Assembly: GCA_900155495.1 (NCBI GenBank)
Contig: FTLJ01000093.1
Location: 1-61,691, forward strand
DNA: 61,691 nt
DNA from: Porogramme epimiltina
Taxonomy: Eukaryota > Basidiomycota > Agaricomycetes > Polyporales > Polyporaceae
Direction: 5' to 3'
The notes under the pieces were generated by a model that was not told the DNA's origin, did no database searches, and saw nothing but the letters and a program-made list of their open reading frames with translations. A program made the position numbers and the translations under genes. Each line of letters opens with the position of its first letter. Positions within the stretch are counted from its first letter, which is position 1. Shown here piece by piece: positions 48,961 to 60,799 of the stretch.

Positions 48961-50757
48961 TGGCGTGCGTGGCAGTGGCGAGATCAGCGGACGCCGGAAA
49001 GAGACCGGAAGATGCGGGGCAGCGCGAGGACGAACTGAATGGGAGACGCAAGGCGTTGGGCGCAAGGTTGAATTTGGGTCACCAACAGCCTCCAAGGGGG
49101 CTCGGACGTCGGGCAGAGGAACACGAGAGAAACACACGTCACCAGGAGCGGGTCGGCTATCGGAGTGTTTGGGAGACAGTGTCACAGAGAGGTATCTGGC
49201 CGCCGTAGAGGGTGACGCAAATGCCGAGAAGGCAGAGGGGCTGGGAAGTCGAAGAGACACGTTGCCCGCGAAAGACGCGTATTACGTTTGTGGATATCGC
49301 AAGAGGCGGCGGCGGTAGTCAGGACACAGAGAGACAGTCGCGAGGCGGAGCGGGAGGTGGAGGAGAGAGCAGGGGCGAGAGCGACGCTGGGCGAGCGGGG
49401 CAGAGGTTCGTTTCTCGGTGACGGTGCCAGCCTGTCAAACAGCCACACTCCTGCACGTGCCCTTCCCAGACCACCCTCACGTCTCTTCACGCACCCTCCG
49501 TCATGCCCGCAGGTCGTAGAAACGCCAGTCGTATAAAGCGGCGAAGAATCGAACGCAGAGCGCCGTGCGTGCGCGGCCCAACCCGGGGATGCACGCCTTG
49601 CTGCGAGCACGGATCTTAGGATTTAATACCGAGCACATGCAGCGAGAAGCACGGGGACGGGAGCACATTCGCAGTTGCATTGCAGCCGGAGGCAGGTGAT
49701 GAGCGCACGGCGATCAAAGGGAGTGAGCGTCGAGGAGGCAAATATCCAGCGCGTAGAATCCGGCACGGATCGAGCCAGTAGAAGAAGCTCCCTTGCAGCT
49801 TCTGGAAAGTCGACTGTGGTCCGCTTTGGTAGACGATCTCTTGAAAGGTTCGACGGGCACACGTTGCGGCTCAGCCCACGGCACATCCAGGAGTGCTTAA
49901 GAGTCGTCATCCAGGAGAGCGCTAGAAGCCAGGGCGTGAGCACGCGTCTATGGTGGTGGGAGAGCGTAAGAGGGTCGAAGGGACGCGAAGTCGTGAAGGA
50001 CGACAGTATTTGAGGGGGTCGGATCGGCATCCCGGCTAGACTAGCCAATGGAGAAACCGCGCATGCCGCGGCACGGCCCAACAAGCGAACCCCCAGGTGT
50101 GAGCCATTGCCCACTTGTAAGCGGGCCAACAACGAGTAGATGCCAGCAAATACCTACGGGTAGTGGATTAGTCCACTTCATAACAGAGGTAAGTAGAGGA
50201 AGGGACGCACGTTGCCATATCACCCGATCCACACACATGATTTGGCTGATGTACTTAAACTGTTATCGGTATACAAATTGGTGCCTGCGTATCATCAGCC
50301 TTCGCGTGTACACCGAGCGTCCAGAGGCCACGGTAAGGTTTAATATTAGAAGATCGAGCTTGCACTCCTGGGTCATGAGTTCATGTGCACCGCCTCATTC
50401 CAGCGCGGGGGCAATTGCACGACATGAAGGGCACCGTATTGATCGTTGGGAACGAGGTGGCTAAAGCGGCCACTGAAAGGGCCTATAGATCGAAATGGTG
50501 GTGACGGTTGTGTTGGCACTAGTGGGGTTCGAGCGTCTACATTGCCTTTTCCCGACATGTTCGGAGGGTTCATATGTCGCACGGGCCGGGAGCCGGGCGC
50601 GGGTGGCGCCATGGCCCTGGCCCTGACACTCGTCCGCGCTGCGACGACCCGCGCGACCATGCGTCTCTCTCCTGCTCGTCGTGCGGCTCTGCGGCTCTCC
50701 GTCCTTCATTCCCGCTAGGCCCCTATAACCGTCCCCCACACGCACCATCCCTGCGGC
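48961..50757. other. Divergent intergenic region, no firm gene
   Basis: About 1.8 kb. An ATG at 49699 opens a 104-codon plus-strand frame to 50013 with ordinary composition and a run of Trp (WWW); it could be a small gene but has no family or promoter support. A TATAAAG occurs at 49535-49541 (+). Confidence 0.35.
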
Positions 50758-52312
50758 ATGGCCATGAAGCAGGCCGTCCAAGAGAAGGAGAGGCAATTTG
50801 CCGACTCCTACGCCTCCAACGTCGCCAGTGCTCAACACCTGCAAAGCACGCTCGAGAGGGATATCCTACCAGGCATGGTGGATGAACTTGGCCTTGATGA
50901 GAAAGGGGTGGAGAGGGCGCGGGAGTGGCTCAATGATCTTCGTGCGTACACGCGTTTATGTAGCCTACATCCATGTGTAACGCTGCCTGTAGAGTCGATA
51001 TTTAGACTCCTACGCGTAGGTTTATGGCGTTAGTATGGGCATATATGCGTGTCTAACATTGCTACAACGTTCAGCGCCACAAATTCACATCCTCTTTTGC
51101 CCTTGAGAACGCTCGCGACGTCTTACTCTGGCGATTGGCTGTTCTCCCCGAAGAGATACCCCGTCCGACCATGCCATTCCTTCAATGCCTCCCCTCCGAC
51201 GTGCGAGATCCATTCGGTCGACCAATCGTCGTCTTCAAGCTCGCCAAACTCCTCGAATGCTCTGATGAGGCTCGTCCTGCGCTCATCCACTACACAGAGC
51301 TTCTGCGCCGCAATCTTGAAGCCATCAACACGGAGCGGGTTGAAACTGATCAAGAGTGTGAGATACCCATACTGCAATATATCGCTTTAATAGACATCGG
51401 TGGAATATCTGTCCAGAGCGTGGTACGTTCATTTGGCGCGTGTTATGAAGTTCGGCACCATAACGTTTCGTTGGGGCAGAGCATCGACCTGATCACTTGG
51501 TTCGTCTATGAGCTCATTCCCCGGTTTCCCGGCATGCTCGGCGCCGGTAAATAGTGCATTCTGTGGAACCGCCTTCCGTGCAGTTGACATCATAGCCGCA
51601 GTCTTGATCCTCAACTATTCGTGGGCACATGCAGGAGTGTGGAGCATTGTCAAGTAGGTTGCCGCGGCTCAGATCTAGTACAAGAGCTCTAAATTGTTAA
51701 ATTACTCCCAGGCGTGCACTACCTAAATCGGCCCTTGCCCGCATATTTTTTCCTACTGAAGAGGAGCTCCTAGAATATCTCACACCTTCCAAAGTTCCAC
51801 GCGGTCTGTGGTCTCGAGTGTTGTTTGGCGAACCGCCACTGACACACAGATGAACAGACTATGGAGGCACTCTGTGTCCTCTATCACAACTAGAAGATCC
51901 TCTCGAGAAGTTTACGGCTGCTACCTCACCAGAACGTCCTCAGCCGAGCAACGCAGCCGGCACCTCTACGGACTCCGCGGATGACCGGCACTTGTCCGCG
52001 CAACCGATCCACCCGATATCCCGTGTCCCCTCGATTTCCCCGACGTCGCATCTAAACCCCTACTTCGGTTACCCTGTCTCCGGTCGTGGCGCCCCCATCC
52101 CCCGGCTGCGACATGGACGACAGCGCAAGCGCGACCTTCTTCGCACGCTCGCCGAGCTGTGGTGGACCAAGTGGAAGGACCGCGTCATGCTTGTCCTTTG
52201 CGTCGCCCTTGTCGTCCTTTCTTTCCGACTACGGCGGCATCCACGAGTGCTTGGTTGGAGAACTGGGGCGTGGCAAGGGCTGTTGGGTATGCCAGCACCG
52301 CCGCGTTCATAA
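50758..52312 (+). CDS. Sec14-like CRAL-TRIO lipid-binding protein with C-terminal membrane anchor
   Basis: CRAL-TRIO proteins bind and exchange phosphatidylinositol or other lipids at membranes. Seven exons (50758-50941, 50993-51015, 51075-51422, 51480-51546, 51584-51653, 51712-51803, 51858-52312) give 412 aa. The 23-nt exon 2 supplies the end of the CRAL-TRIO N-terminal helix region (LQSIFRLLRRHKFTSSFALENARDVLLWR); skipping it breaks the frame. The lipid-binding lobe includes YIALIDIGGISVQS, VDIIAAVLILNYSWAHAGVW and LARIFFPTEEELLEYL, closing with the conserved YGG. Residues ~285-365 are a disordered Ser/Pro linker. A single hydrophobic helix (VMLVLCVALVVLSF, ~371-385) near the C-terminus suggests tail anchoring, probably to the ER or another cytosolic membrane face. 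Confidence 0.88.
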
Positions 52313-55300
52313 TAATATCATTTCCCCCAAATTACACGAGATTACGGCTACGCACCCCGCACGCCCTGCCAACCTGTCGTCTCACCATTCTGGCAATGCC
52401 CGACGACGTCAGTAACAGCAATGCATCCCGCGCGCGATCGGCCGCTCTTGCATGAGGGTCTCATCTGATTCGACATGACGCACACAGGGTCCCCATGCAA
52501 TCAGCATGGACAACAGCTGCGGCCGAAGTCAAAGGTGATCCAGCGAGAACCCAGTAGAAAATCCGGCGACGGCGTGGGGCCGCTCGAAACGGCTCGAGGT
52601 AGATTCCATCTGTCCCCGCCCGCGGGCGCTCTCACGTACGCCCCCCCCTCCGACGACCAACGGCGGCGGCGGTGGCGCCTGCGGCATCTCGCATATCCCC
52701 TTCGTGCTTCCGGAAGCCATCACAGTGCGCGAGTGCTCGAGGGACCTGCCGTGGGCCTGCCTGTGAATAATTTTGCTCCTGCGCCCGCCTGCCCGTTTCC
52801 CGAACCCATCGATCGCTCCTCGCCCGAGCTTACGGGGGGCGCATCGGCCGCCCGCTGCTCCAGGGATCAGACAATGCGTGCAGCACGTCCCCCGTGGCCG
52901 GCCATTGCCCTACGCAGACGGCTTGGCCGCTCCCTGTCGCGGCTCCATTCCCGATGCGCCCGAGCCTGAGGTGGCACCACGATCAGCAGATGTGGGGAGT
53001 TCTGACTGGGCCGCTGCGCCCCCCATTCGTCTCCGTCGCCGTCGTGGCCTTCACTGTGGCCGACAGTGCTTCGAAGGCTCGAGCCTCCGAGGGTTCGTGC
53101 CTTCTAGTCTTCGAGGGCGCGGAGCTTCGCTGAGCGGGCCCGTTGTGGCCTTTCGCTTCCCCGTCTCGGCCTGCGTTTCGGGTCCCAACTATCAGGTGCA
53201 GCCCCCGACACACCCACCACCCACGAAACTCGCGCTCTGAGTTCCGGGCCACCGACCGCATCGTCGAACATGACTGATTTTCCCGGCCTCACCCACGCCC
53301 AGAGGCCTTCGTCACCGCCATCGTCCCAAACCCTCCGTCGGGCAGCCAGCCCCCACACTGCGGGCGATGTCGGCTCCACGCGCTCTCACGTTCATGATTG
53401 TCCGGCCGTGCACGCCGTCTGACGTGCGTGATGGATGCGTGTGACGTCCACGGCCCACGCTCGACAGGGCGCGGGGGCCCGCACGCAGCGGCAGCCCACA
53501 CTGAACCTCCGCGAGCCTGTCGGAGGGACGGCGCGCCGTCCGCGCACCCCAGGCTCCCCTCCCCTCCCAAGCCCGCGCACGGGCCCCCGCGACGGCGTCC
53601 CCGCGCACTAACGCGGCGGTCGGGCGCTGCTGCCCCGCCCGAGTGGCGTTAGCGTTGGGGACGTCGGCGTCCCTGCCGGGGGCGGACGCTGCGCCCTCGC
53701 GCCTGCCCGCCCGCCCCACAAGCGCGGGGGATGCCATAACCACGGGGCGCGCACGCGGCGACGGTCCATGGACGCACGCCGTCCCGTCCCGCAGCCTCCC
53801 GCGAAACGGCGTCCGTGCGGTGTCTGCACCCCCTGCAGCACTAATACCAGCGACTAGCAGCGGCGGCGTCAGCCCGGAGGCTGAGGCTATCCGACAGTCC
53901 CCAGCGACGATCCGTCTGAGTGCTCGGGGCGGGTGCAGTGCGCCAGGCAATCGCCCCCTCGAGCGGGCAGAGAGGCCCAGGGCATGGAGGTCGACGTCGA
54001 CGTCGACGAGCATCGGCCGAACCCAATCGCCCGCCCGTCCCTGCATGGAACCATGCCTTGGCCGTTCGCGTCGTCGCCCGCGTCGCGCTGCACGGGCGGC
54101 GGGGGAAAAGGGAAAGCGGGTCGTCAAAATCGGACGACGGGCTGCAATTTACGGTGTCCCGCCCGGTGCTGCGCGACATGTATTACTAGCACGCCCGCCG
54201 TGCTTCCGTGAATCGTTAATTGATAATCCCCCGAGCCCAGGCGGGGCTCGCACCGGCGTCGACGCCGCGCTCGACGCTGCGCGTTCGCACTCCGCACAGC
54301 TCGCGGCCAAGGGGGCCCCGTCTCGACGGTGGTCGTGGTTGTGGTTCTCGTCCCCGCCGCCCAATCACGATCCGGCTGGGCGTGCGCGGGGGAATGAGGG
54401 GGCCCGCGCCCAGGCCCCGGCCGCACCGTCAAACCACACAAGGCATACGGAACGGTTATTCCCCTCCCGGCCGCTCCCTCCGTCCGCACTCGCGCCCCCC
54501 GATTTCGAATACCATCCTTGCCCGCTCGTACACGCACACACGCGGGGCCGGTGTCGCGACCGCACAGTGGGTGGGGACCTGGCCACCTCGGGGAACGGAG
54601 GGCCCACGCGGTGCCCACCGCAATTTCCGCGGGGCGTGAGCCAGGGGGCTGCCCCGTCGTCGTGCAGCGCCCCTCCGCCCGCCCGCCCCGCGCTGGATCG
54701 CCCCAGAAAAGCACTTGGTCGCGGCGCGCGCGAGGCTTCCCCGCCAGCGCGGGGACGGCGGGCTCGAGGAGCGCAGGCCAAGCTCGCAGCGACGACGCCC
54801 GACGGTCGCCGCGTGCCCCCTACTGGCGAACCCACGGCGCGCGATTAGCAGCGCTGCAGCAGCAGCAGCAGCCCGCGACGACGACGGCGAACACGTCGCG
54901 CCCGCTCGGTTGCGACGCGAGGTGCTGCTCCCGCTGCTGCTGCTACTGCTGCCGCTCCTCCAAGCTCGTCGCCAGCACCCCGGACCGCCCACCCCCCACC
55001 CCGGCGCTTACGTATCGTCATCCAGGGGGCGGCGGTGGCGTGTGTGCAGCGGGCGCCTGCTGCATCCCCCGCCCCCCCAACAACGGGGCGGCCTCGCACT
55101 CAGCGACGCGCGCGAGGCGATGCTCGACGCGGTCGCCGTGGCCCCCCGCGCGCCCCTCGCGGGCCTTCGGTCCCTTGTATTCCGCTCGCTAGCGTCCGCG
55201 CCCTCGCGCGCGCGTACGGGACACAACACACCACGCCCTGCCGCCCGCGCAGGGACGTTCTCCCGCCGGGTGCTGACTGTCGTACGCGCCCGCGCGCTGT

Positions 55301-55654
55301 TGGTGGTGCGCGTCGGCCGCCCTTGTGCGCGTTGTGGCAAGGCGCGTGGTGGTACCCGGCCCCGCTGCGCGTCCCACTCGCCCGCCCCGATCTGGATTCT
55401 GGGCAAGGAGGGGCCACATCGTCCGTCTTGCCGGGCCGCAGAGGCTTCTTTCAGGTCGAACGCCGAACACTCGGACGCGGGGGAGCCCGCCGCAATCACG
55501 CACGGCGCTGGGCGCGGCGGGGAAACGCGGCTCGTGGCGAACGCACCGCTACACCGGGCTGCTGCATCTGGGTTCGCGGGTGTCTAAAATACAGTGTGCC
55601 GCCGCCCTGGGCCGCGTGCCGCAAAGGGCGTCGTCCGTCCGTCCGTCGCGTGGT
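52313..55654. other. GC-rich gene desert
   Basis: Over 3.3 kb with no supported gene. Very long overlapping frames run on both strands (for example 53643-54848 +, 53312-54127 -), a hallmark of stop-poor GC-rich non-coding DNA rather than genes. None shows domains or splice structure. It contains a (GTCGAC)n-like patch near 53990 and the CAG/CTG tract listed separately. Confidence 0.5.
54848..54958. repeat. Inverted CAG / CTG trinucleotide tracts
   Basis: A CAG-rich run (about 54848-54872) and a CTG-rich run (about 54922-54958) lie ~50 bp apart in inverted orientation, so the two could pair into a hairpin. Both are interrupted by CGC and ACT units. Confidence 0.6.
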
Positions 55655-57088
55655 TTACAAAAAGTACTCGGGCAGCTGCGATGTGACGGGCACGACGTCA
55701 GGGTGGCAAAAGGGCAAGGTACGCGCGGTGAGCGGATACGGCATGGCTGGCACATCGATAATGAGCTCGCGGGGGGCCCGGGACGCACCTTCCCTCCTGC
55801 GTTCTGCGCAGCCTGATGGCTTGGGCCGTCGCGCTCGTTCTCCGGCGCTGCCTGGAAGACGTTGAAGAACATCGAGCCGCCGGGCCCCACCTCGAGGATG
55901 CTCGCTGAGTTTCCGCATCGGTAACAATAGTTCGGCGCGGACCAGACCGTGGAGAGGTGCTCGTCAAAGAGGGACGTGTAGCCTTCCATGCACAGCTGAT
56001 GTGCGCGCAGAATGTGCGACATCTGGTTGGTCTCCAAGAACTTGTACACGACGCCTGAACCGAAGGTGTACCCCGCACCCCTGCAGCGCCACAGGCGAAT
56101 AGGCATCATCAGCGCGAGCTGCTGCGAGCGGCGAATACAAGGGCGGAGCGGAACTCACCGTGGCGATATTGCGAAGTCTTCCTTCTCTGGATCAGGGTCC
56201 GACCAGACGAGATCTGCCATAGGACCCTCGTGGGGAATCTCTGCAGGGCCGATGAGTCGCGCGTTGGACGCTCACGAAGGGAGGACGTAAGGCTGACCCC
56301 GAAATCGGTCCACAACTTTGATTTGGTCTATTGAGTGTATTGACGGTGAGAGACCTAGGAAGCGGGGAACGTTGTTCGCTGAGCGCCGCGCGGGCAGCAT
56401 TTACGTGGCCAGAAGAGGAAGACATACCACCATGGACGCAGAATATCTTGTCGTCAATGACCACGGAGAGCGTGAGGAAGTCGAACATGTCCGTGAAGTA
56501 CGTCCAGACGTGTGAAGAGCCGTACTTCCGTACACACTCGGTGTAGAAGCCGTACGTCTGCAGGCAGATATGAATGGCCGCAGTCGCCGGCGATGGACTG
56601 TGGCGACGCACCTGGGTAACAGCCCTCGACTCGTGATTCCCTCTGATCAGTTGCACCCTGTCGGGCCACCGCAACTTCAGGCAAGTGAGCAGCGATATTG
56701 TCTCCACGCTGAAGAGCCCCCGATCCACGTAATCGCCTGCATGGCGCAGCGTTGTTCAGCACGCGAGCAGAACGTCGCTGGGCGCGGGACGCGCACCGAG
56801 GAAGAGGTAATTTGTGTGCGGCGCGTATCCGCCTATCCGGAATATCTCGATTAGGTCGTAGAACTGGCTTGAATGCGCGTGAACGGGGGCGTGCGCGTGT
56901 CCGGAAGGCGGTGAGGCTCACCCATGGATGTCTCCGACGACGGTGACGGGCGCGCTAACGTGCACGACGTTGGACTCGCGCATGAGGACCTCCTTGGTCT
57001 TCTCGCATATCTCGCGCAGAAGGGCTTCATGTAGGAGCTGTTTCCGGAGGAGTTGCTGTATGCACGCGTCGAGATCGAAGGGTGCCAT
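55655..57088 (-). CDS. PPG1: PP2A-like serine/threonine protein phosphatase catalytic subunit, PPG1 type
   Basis: A metal-dependent PPP-family phosphatase. Eight exons (56922-57088, 56797-56867, 56612-56736, 56428-56557, 56298-56354, 56159-56240, 55789-56080, 55655-55675) give 314 aa. All PPP signatures are intact: GDIHG (Asp53, His55), GDYVDRG (80-86), [22 protein letters not shown] and [11 protein letters not shown]. The N-terminus ([21 protein letters not shown]) and size fit the PPG1/Sit4 branch rather than PP1. The last exon codes only LPEYFL, the carboxymethylated tail typical of PP2A-like enzymes. Start 57088 is preferred: upstream in-frame sequence has no ATG. Closest relatives in this branch act in glycogen metabolism or with Far complexes; that role is inferred. 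Confidence 0.93.
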
Positions 57089-59611
57089 ATGAGCAGAGAG
57101 GCCGTCCCGGTCTAGCAATGGTAGGCGATCCGAGGCTGAGTCTAGGTCCAAGTCCGAGTCCTCCGCGCGTTGTCGGCCCGCCGCCGCGTCCTCTCTGGCC
57201 TGGCGACCGAGTCACTTTGCGCGTGTTTGGCGCCCCCAAATGCGGCAAGCCGGAGCACCGGATGATGACGACCAAATCCGCCCAAATGCGGCAGGGCTCT
57301 ACGAAACGATCTCTCTCTCTCACAGCCCACGCAGCGAACGCGGCTACATTAATCCGGGCGTTCTCGCGCCCTCGACCCGCGCCCGGCGAGCAATGTATGC
57401 TATTCCGGCAGTGATGCGACGCGCCTTCTCCGGTACTCGGCTCGCTGTGTTTCTGGTTCCTCCGCGCACGCACACTCAATCATCGGGGCCCGAATGTTGG
57501 AGGGGCTGGTCCGGACGCCAGCCACGTCGCTGCTCCGCCCGCGGCGCAAAAAGGCAAGCCCGCAGCCGTGTGCGCCCCTCGTCCCCCGCCCGCTGACGCG
57601 CCAATGCCAGCAGCCCATGCCGTCAGCGACACGCTGTGTCCAGCGGGGAGCGGGGCGCGGGGCGCGGGCCCTGGCCCCCGGCTTACGACCGCGGGACACC
57701 CCCGTGGGCCGTGGGCGCAACCACCTCCCCCGGGCGGGCGCCTGCCGCTCCCCCGCGCTGCCGTGATTCTCTCATCCGATGTCAGATTGGATGAAGCTCT
57801 GCCGTGACGCAAGCTCGCCTTCCTCCCCGTCTGGTGTCCACTGTGGCCCGAGCGCAAATCGCGCTGGCGCGCGCGCGCCCCAACCCTGCTAGACGGGCTC
57901 CGCCTGCTGCACGCCTGACAGCTCAGCGCCGGGAGGCTTCGCCATGCCGGCGTCCCACTCCATCGATGGGGGCATCGATGGTGCTAGAGCCTAGCGGCGG
58001 GACGTCGCGCCTTGATCGAGTAAGCCTATCTGCTCTCCAGGCCGCGAGAGCCAACGTCTGACACGTCGCCCTCGAGTCCTCGCCTCATATGCTCTCATCT
58101 GATCATGGCTGCCCCGCCGCCGGGGCGCTAAAGACGGCGGCGCGCACGGCGACGGCCCGCTATTGGACCCGGCCCTGCCTGCATCTGTGCGGGGATGGGG
58201 GGAAAACCCTATCCGCCCTCCGTGCGCGCGCGCCGGGGACCCCGGGCGGGCTACGCGCACCCCCTGGTAGGAATGCAGCGAGAAGCCGCGGCATGGAACC
58301 GCCGCGGCGATGGGGTTTCAGACGTAAGTGCTGGGTGCGTCGCGGGCGCGCTGCACGCTCTCCCTAACCCCCCAAGGGAGCAAGGAGGGTATTCCGGGCA
58401 TCTTGCCGCCGGTTCTCGGCGGCGACCGGCGGGGGGGCGGGCAATGGCTGCTGGAGAGCATGGAACCGGGCGGCCCATCAGGCAACAGACTATGTTCAGA
58501 TGGAGGTGGAGAGACGACGCCCGGTGCTCGCGTGGGCTAGGAGGCCGGCGACGGCGACAACGGCGGGAGGCGGGGGCGGGGGCTGGGACTCGTCGCGTGC
58601 GCACTGCGGTCTGGACGCACGCTGGACACACACCAGACGGCGGGGAGCCGAGAAGGGGCAGCAGGATCTCGATGGGATGGTTGATCTACAGGAAGAGCCT
58701 GTGCCACTCTGCTGGTGAAAAGATTGTCGCCTCGAGGTTGGGCGAGCTGGCGAGATGGCGAAGAGTGGCGCACTGTCCCACTTAGGGCCTCGGGCGTAAA
58801 TAGGCGCCGAAAGATTATCAGCCTCCTTGTTCTCGTCGCCCTTCACACGCCCACCAGCCTCCCACCGTTGGGATCATCGTCCGGCGGTGCGGTGGCCGTC
58901 CGTCGGCACGTGCGGCCTCGCGCCGCTCGGGGACGTTGTTTTTTGTGTTTTCGTCCTCTATTCATTGCATCGTGGTGCAGGCTGTCAGATGGACTGACGC
59001 GTCGGTTCGAGGAGGCCCCGGAGATCACCGTGGATGTCGGGGAGTAGGAATGTAACCGCGCTGTGCTGCGCCCTGGAGGCTGGGGCCCCGCTGGCAGGCG
59101 GCAGGCGCGGCGAGGGAACAAGGACGCGGGGGCGGGCGGGCAACAAGACGGGAGGCCAGCCGGCGAGGGCCCGCGGAGGGTGACGTAGGATGGAGAGCCT
59201 GAGCGTGGCTGGAGGCTGACGGGCAGCGGGTGGCAGGCTGGCCGGGAGGCGCGCCCGCGGCCGCATCTGCAGCGCTCGATGGTATGCAGACTATTGGACA
59301 GACGCCCTGAGGACTACGATCGAAGCTGGCGCCGCCGTCGGCGCAGCCACGGACCCTAGCGGACGTCCACTCGGACACTGCGCGTCCCTTGTGCACCGAT
59401 CAGGCATTTTGCCCCTCCCGCGGACAGTCCATCATGGCCTCCGCCCCGCACCGCTCTTACATGTCGCGCCCTCCCCCAAAGGCATTCCTCTTTCCTTCCC
59501 GTCGCTGCACCGACATGTCAAGCGCCTTGCGCGCATGATACATTGTCGATCTGCTCCCATCCGGCACCGTATTTCGACAGCCTCCTTCCCCTCCCCGCCC
59601 TCCGCCACTCC
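57089..59611. other. GC-rich intergenic region upstream of the zinc-finger gene
   Basis: About 2.5 kb without a supported gene. It divides the divergent PPG1 and zinc-finger genes. Overlapping frames are Arg/Ala/Pro-rich. A long promoter or 5' region is common for fungal transcription-factor genes. Confidence 0.45.
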
Positions 59612-59618
59612 TATAAAT
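59612..59618 (+). promoter_or_regulatory. TATA box of the zinc-finger gene
   Basis: TATAAAT in a CT-rich context, 77 nt upstream of the first in-frame ATG (59689). It fits a short CT/CA-rich leader. Confidence 0.6.
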
Positions 59619-59688
59619 CCCCCGCCGCCGGGACACACCCTCCCCACCACTCTCTACCACCAAACGCCTCAGCCGCCACCGCTCTCAT

Positions 59689-60799
59689 ATGCCTCTGCTC
59701 CTCACCATGGACCCCCGCTACCCAGGCTACTACTCCCCCACTAGCGACCACCCCGGCTCCCCGGCCCCCCGCTCCCAGCCCTACACTACCCGCTCCTCCG
59801 ACCCGTCTGCTTCCCCCGGCAACCCCTATCCATACCCCCACACACCGCTTTCAGGGTCGCAGTCTTCGTCATACCACGCGTCCCCGTCCTACTCGAGCCC
59901 GCAGCAGCAGCAGCAGCCCTCCGGGTACAGCTCCTCCCCCCCGCACACGATGCTCCCGCCACTCACCCCGGCCCATCCTCACGGCCACAGCTACAGCTCC
60001 CGCGACGTCGCGCAGGGCAGCGGACGCCACGACGCCCAGAGCGGGTACTCGGTCCCTTCGCTTGGTCAGCCCCCGTCCCTTCTCCTCCTGCCCAGACCCC
60101 GCGCGCCCGCGCGCGCCGCACCACTAACCCCAAAAAATTATTCCAGGCCCGACGCTGCACGACCTCCCGTTCTCCGCGCCCGCTCCGCGTGGCTCCTCGG
60201 GGTCGCCCTCGACGCCGCCGGGGGGGAGCCACTCAAACCGCCACAGCGGGAGCTGGGCGCCGCCGCCCGCGACGCGCTCCCCGCCCGGCCCGTCGTCGTC
60301 CTCGCACTACGAGCGCGGCGGGGGCGCGGGGTATCCCGCCACCCGCGGCTCGCCGCACCCGTCGCTCTCGCACTCGACCTCGACGCACCTCGTCCCGACG
60401 CCCGCGCAGACCGCGCAGACGTACCACGGCTACGCCGGCGGCTCCGCCGGGGGCCTGCACGGGCACGGACACGGACACGGGCATGGGCACCACCACGGGC
60501 ACCACCACCACCACCACCTGTCGTCCTCTGCGGGCGGCGGCCCGTCCTCCGCGCTGGGCGGGCCCATCGTCGCGGCGATCCCGCCCGCGTCGTCGGCGTC
60601 GCCGCCGCAGGAGCGCTTCTTCTGCGACCGGTGCGACAAGTCGTTCGGGCGCGCGCACGACAAGAAGCGGCACTTTGAGAGCACGCACATGCAGCAGTCG
60701 CACACGTGCCGGTTCTGCAACAAGACGTTCAGCCGGAACGACTCGCTCAAGCGCCACCAGGACAACGGGTGCGACAAGGATCCCGAGATGAACCCATGA
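59689..60799 (+). CDS. Two-finger C2H2-type zinc-finger protein, probable transcription factor
   Basis: Two exons (59689-60064 and 60147-60799) give 342 aa, or 336 aa if the second ATG at 59707 (MDPRYPGYYSP) is used. The first ~275 residues are low-complexity Ser/Pro/Tyr/Gln/Gly, including a Gln run and a His/Gly tract around 245-260. Two tandem fingers close the protein. The first (FFCDRCDKSFGRAHDKKRH..STH) is C2H2. The second (CRFCNKTFSRNDSLKRHQDNGC) ends in Cys instead of His, i.e. C2HC. The linker between fingers is short. Nuclear DNA binding is inferred from the fold; the target is unknown. No close named homologue is recognised. Confidence 0.88.

Noticed and set aside
50480..50560. Possible tRNA B-box (GGGTTCGAGCGTC)
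   Set aside because: No matching A-box or acceptor stem could be found around it.
53643..54848. A 401-codon open frame on the plus strand
   Set aside because: It overlaps equally long frames on the other strand, is dominated by Arg/Ala/Pro/Gly, and has no domain, splice logic or promoter. GC-rich non-coding DNA is stop-poor.
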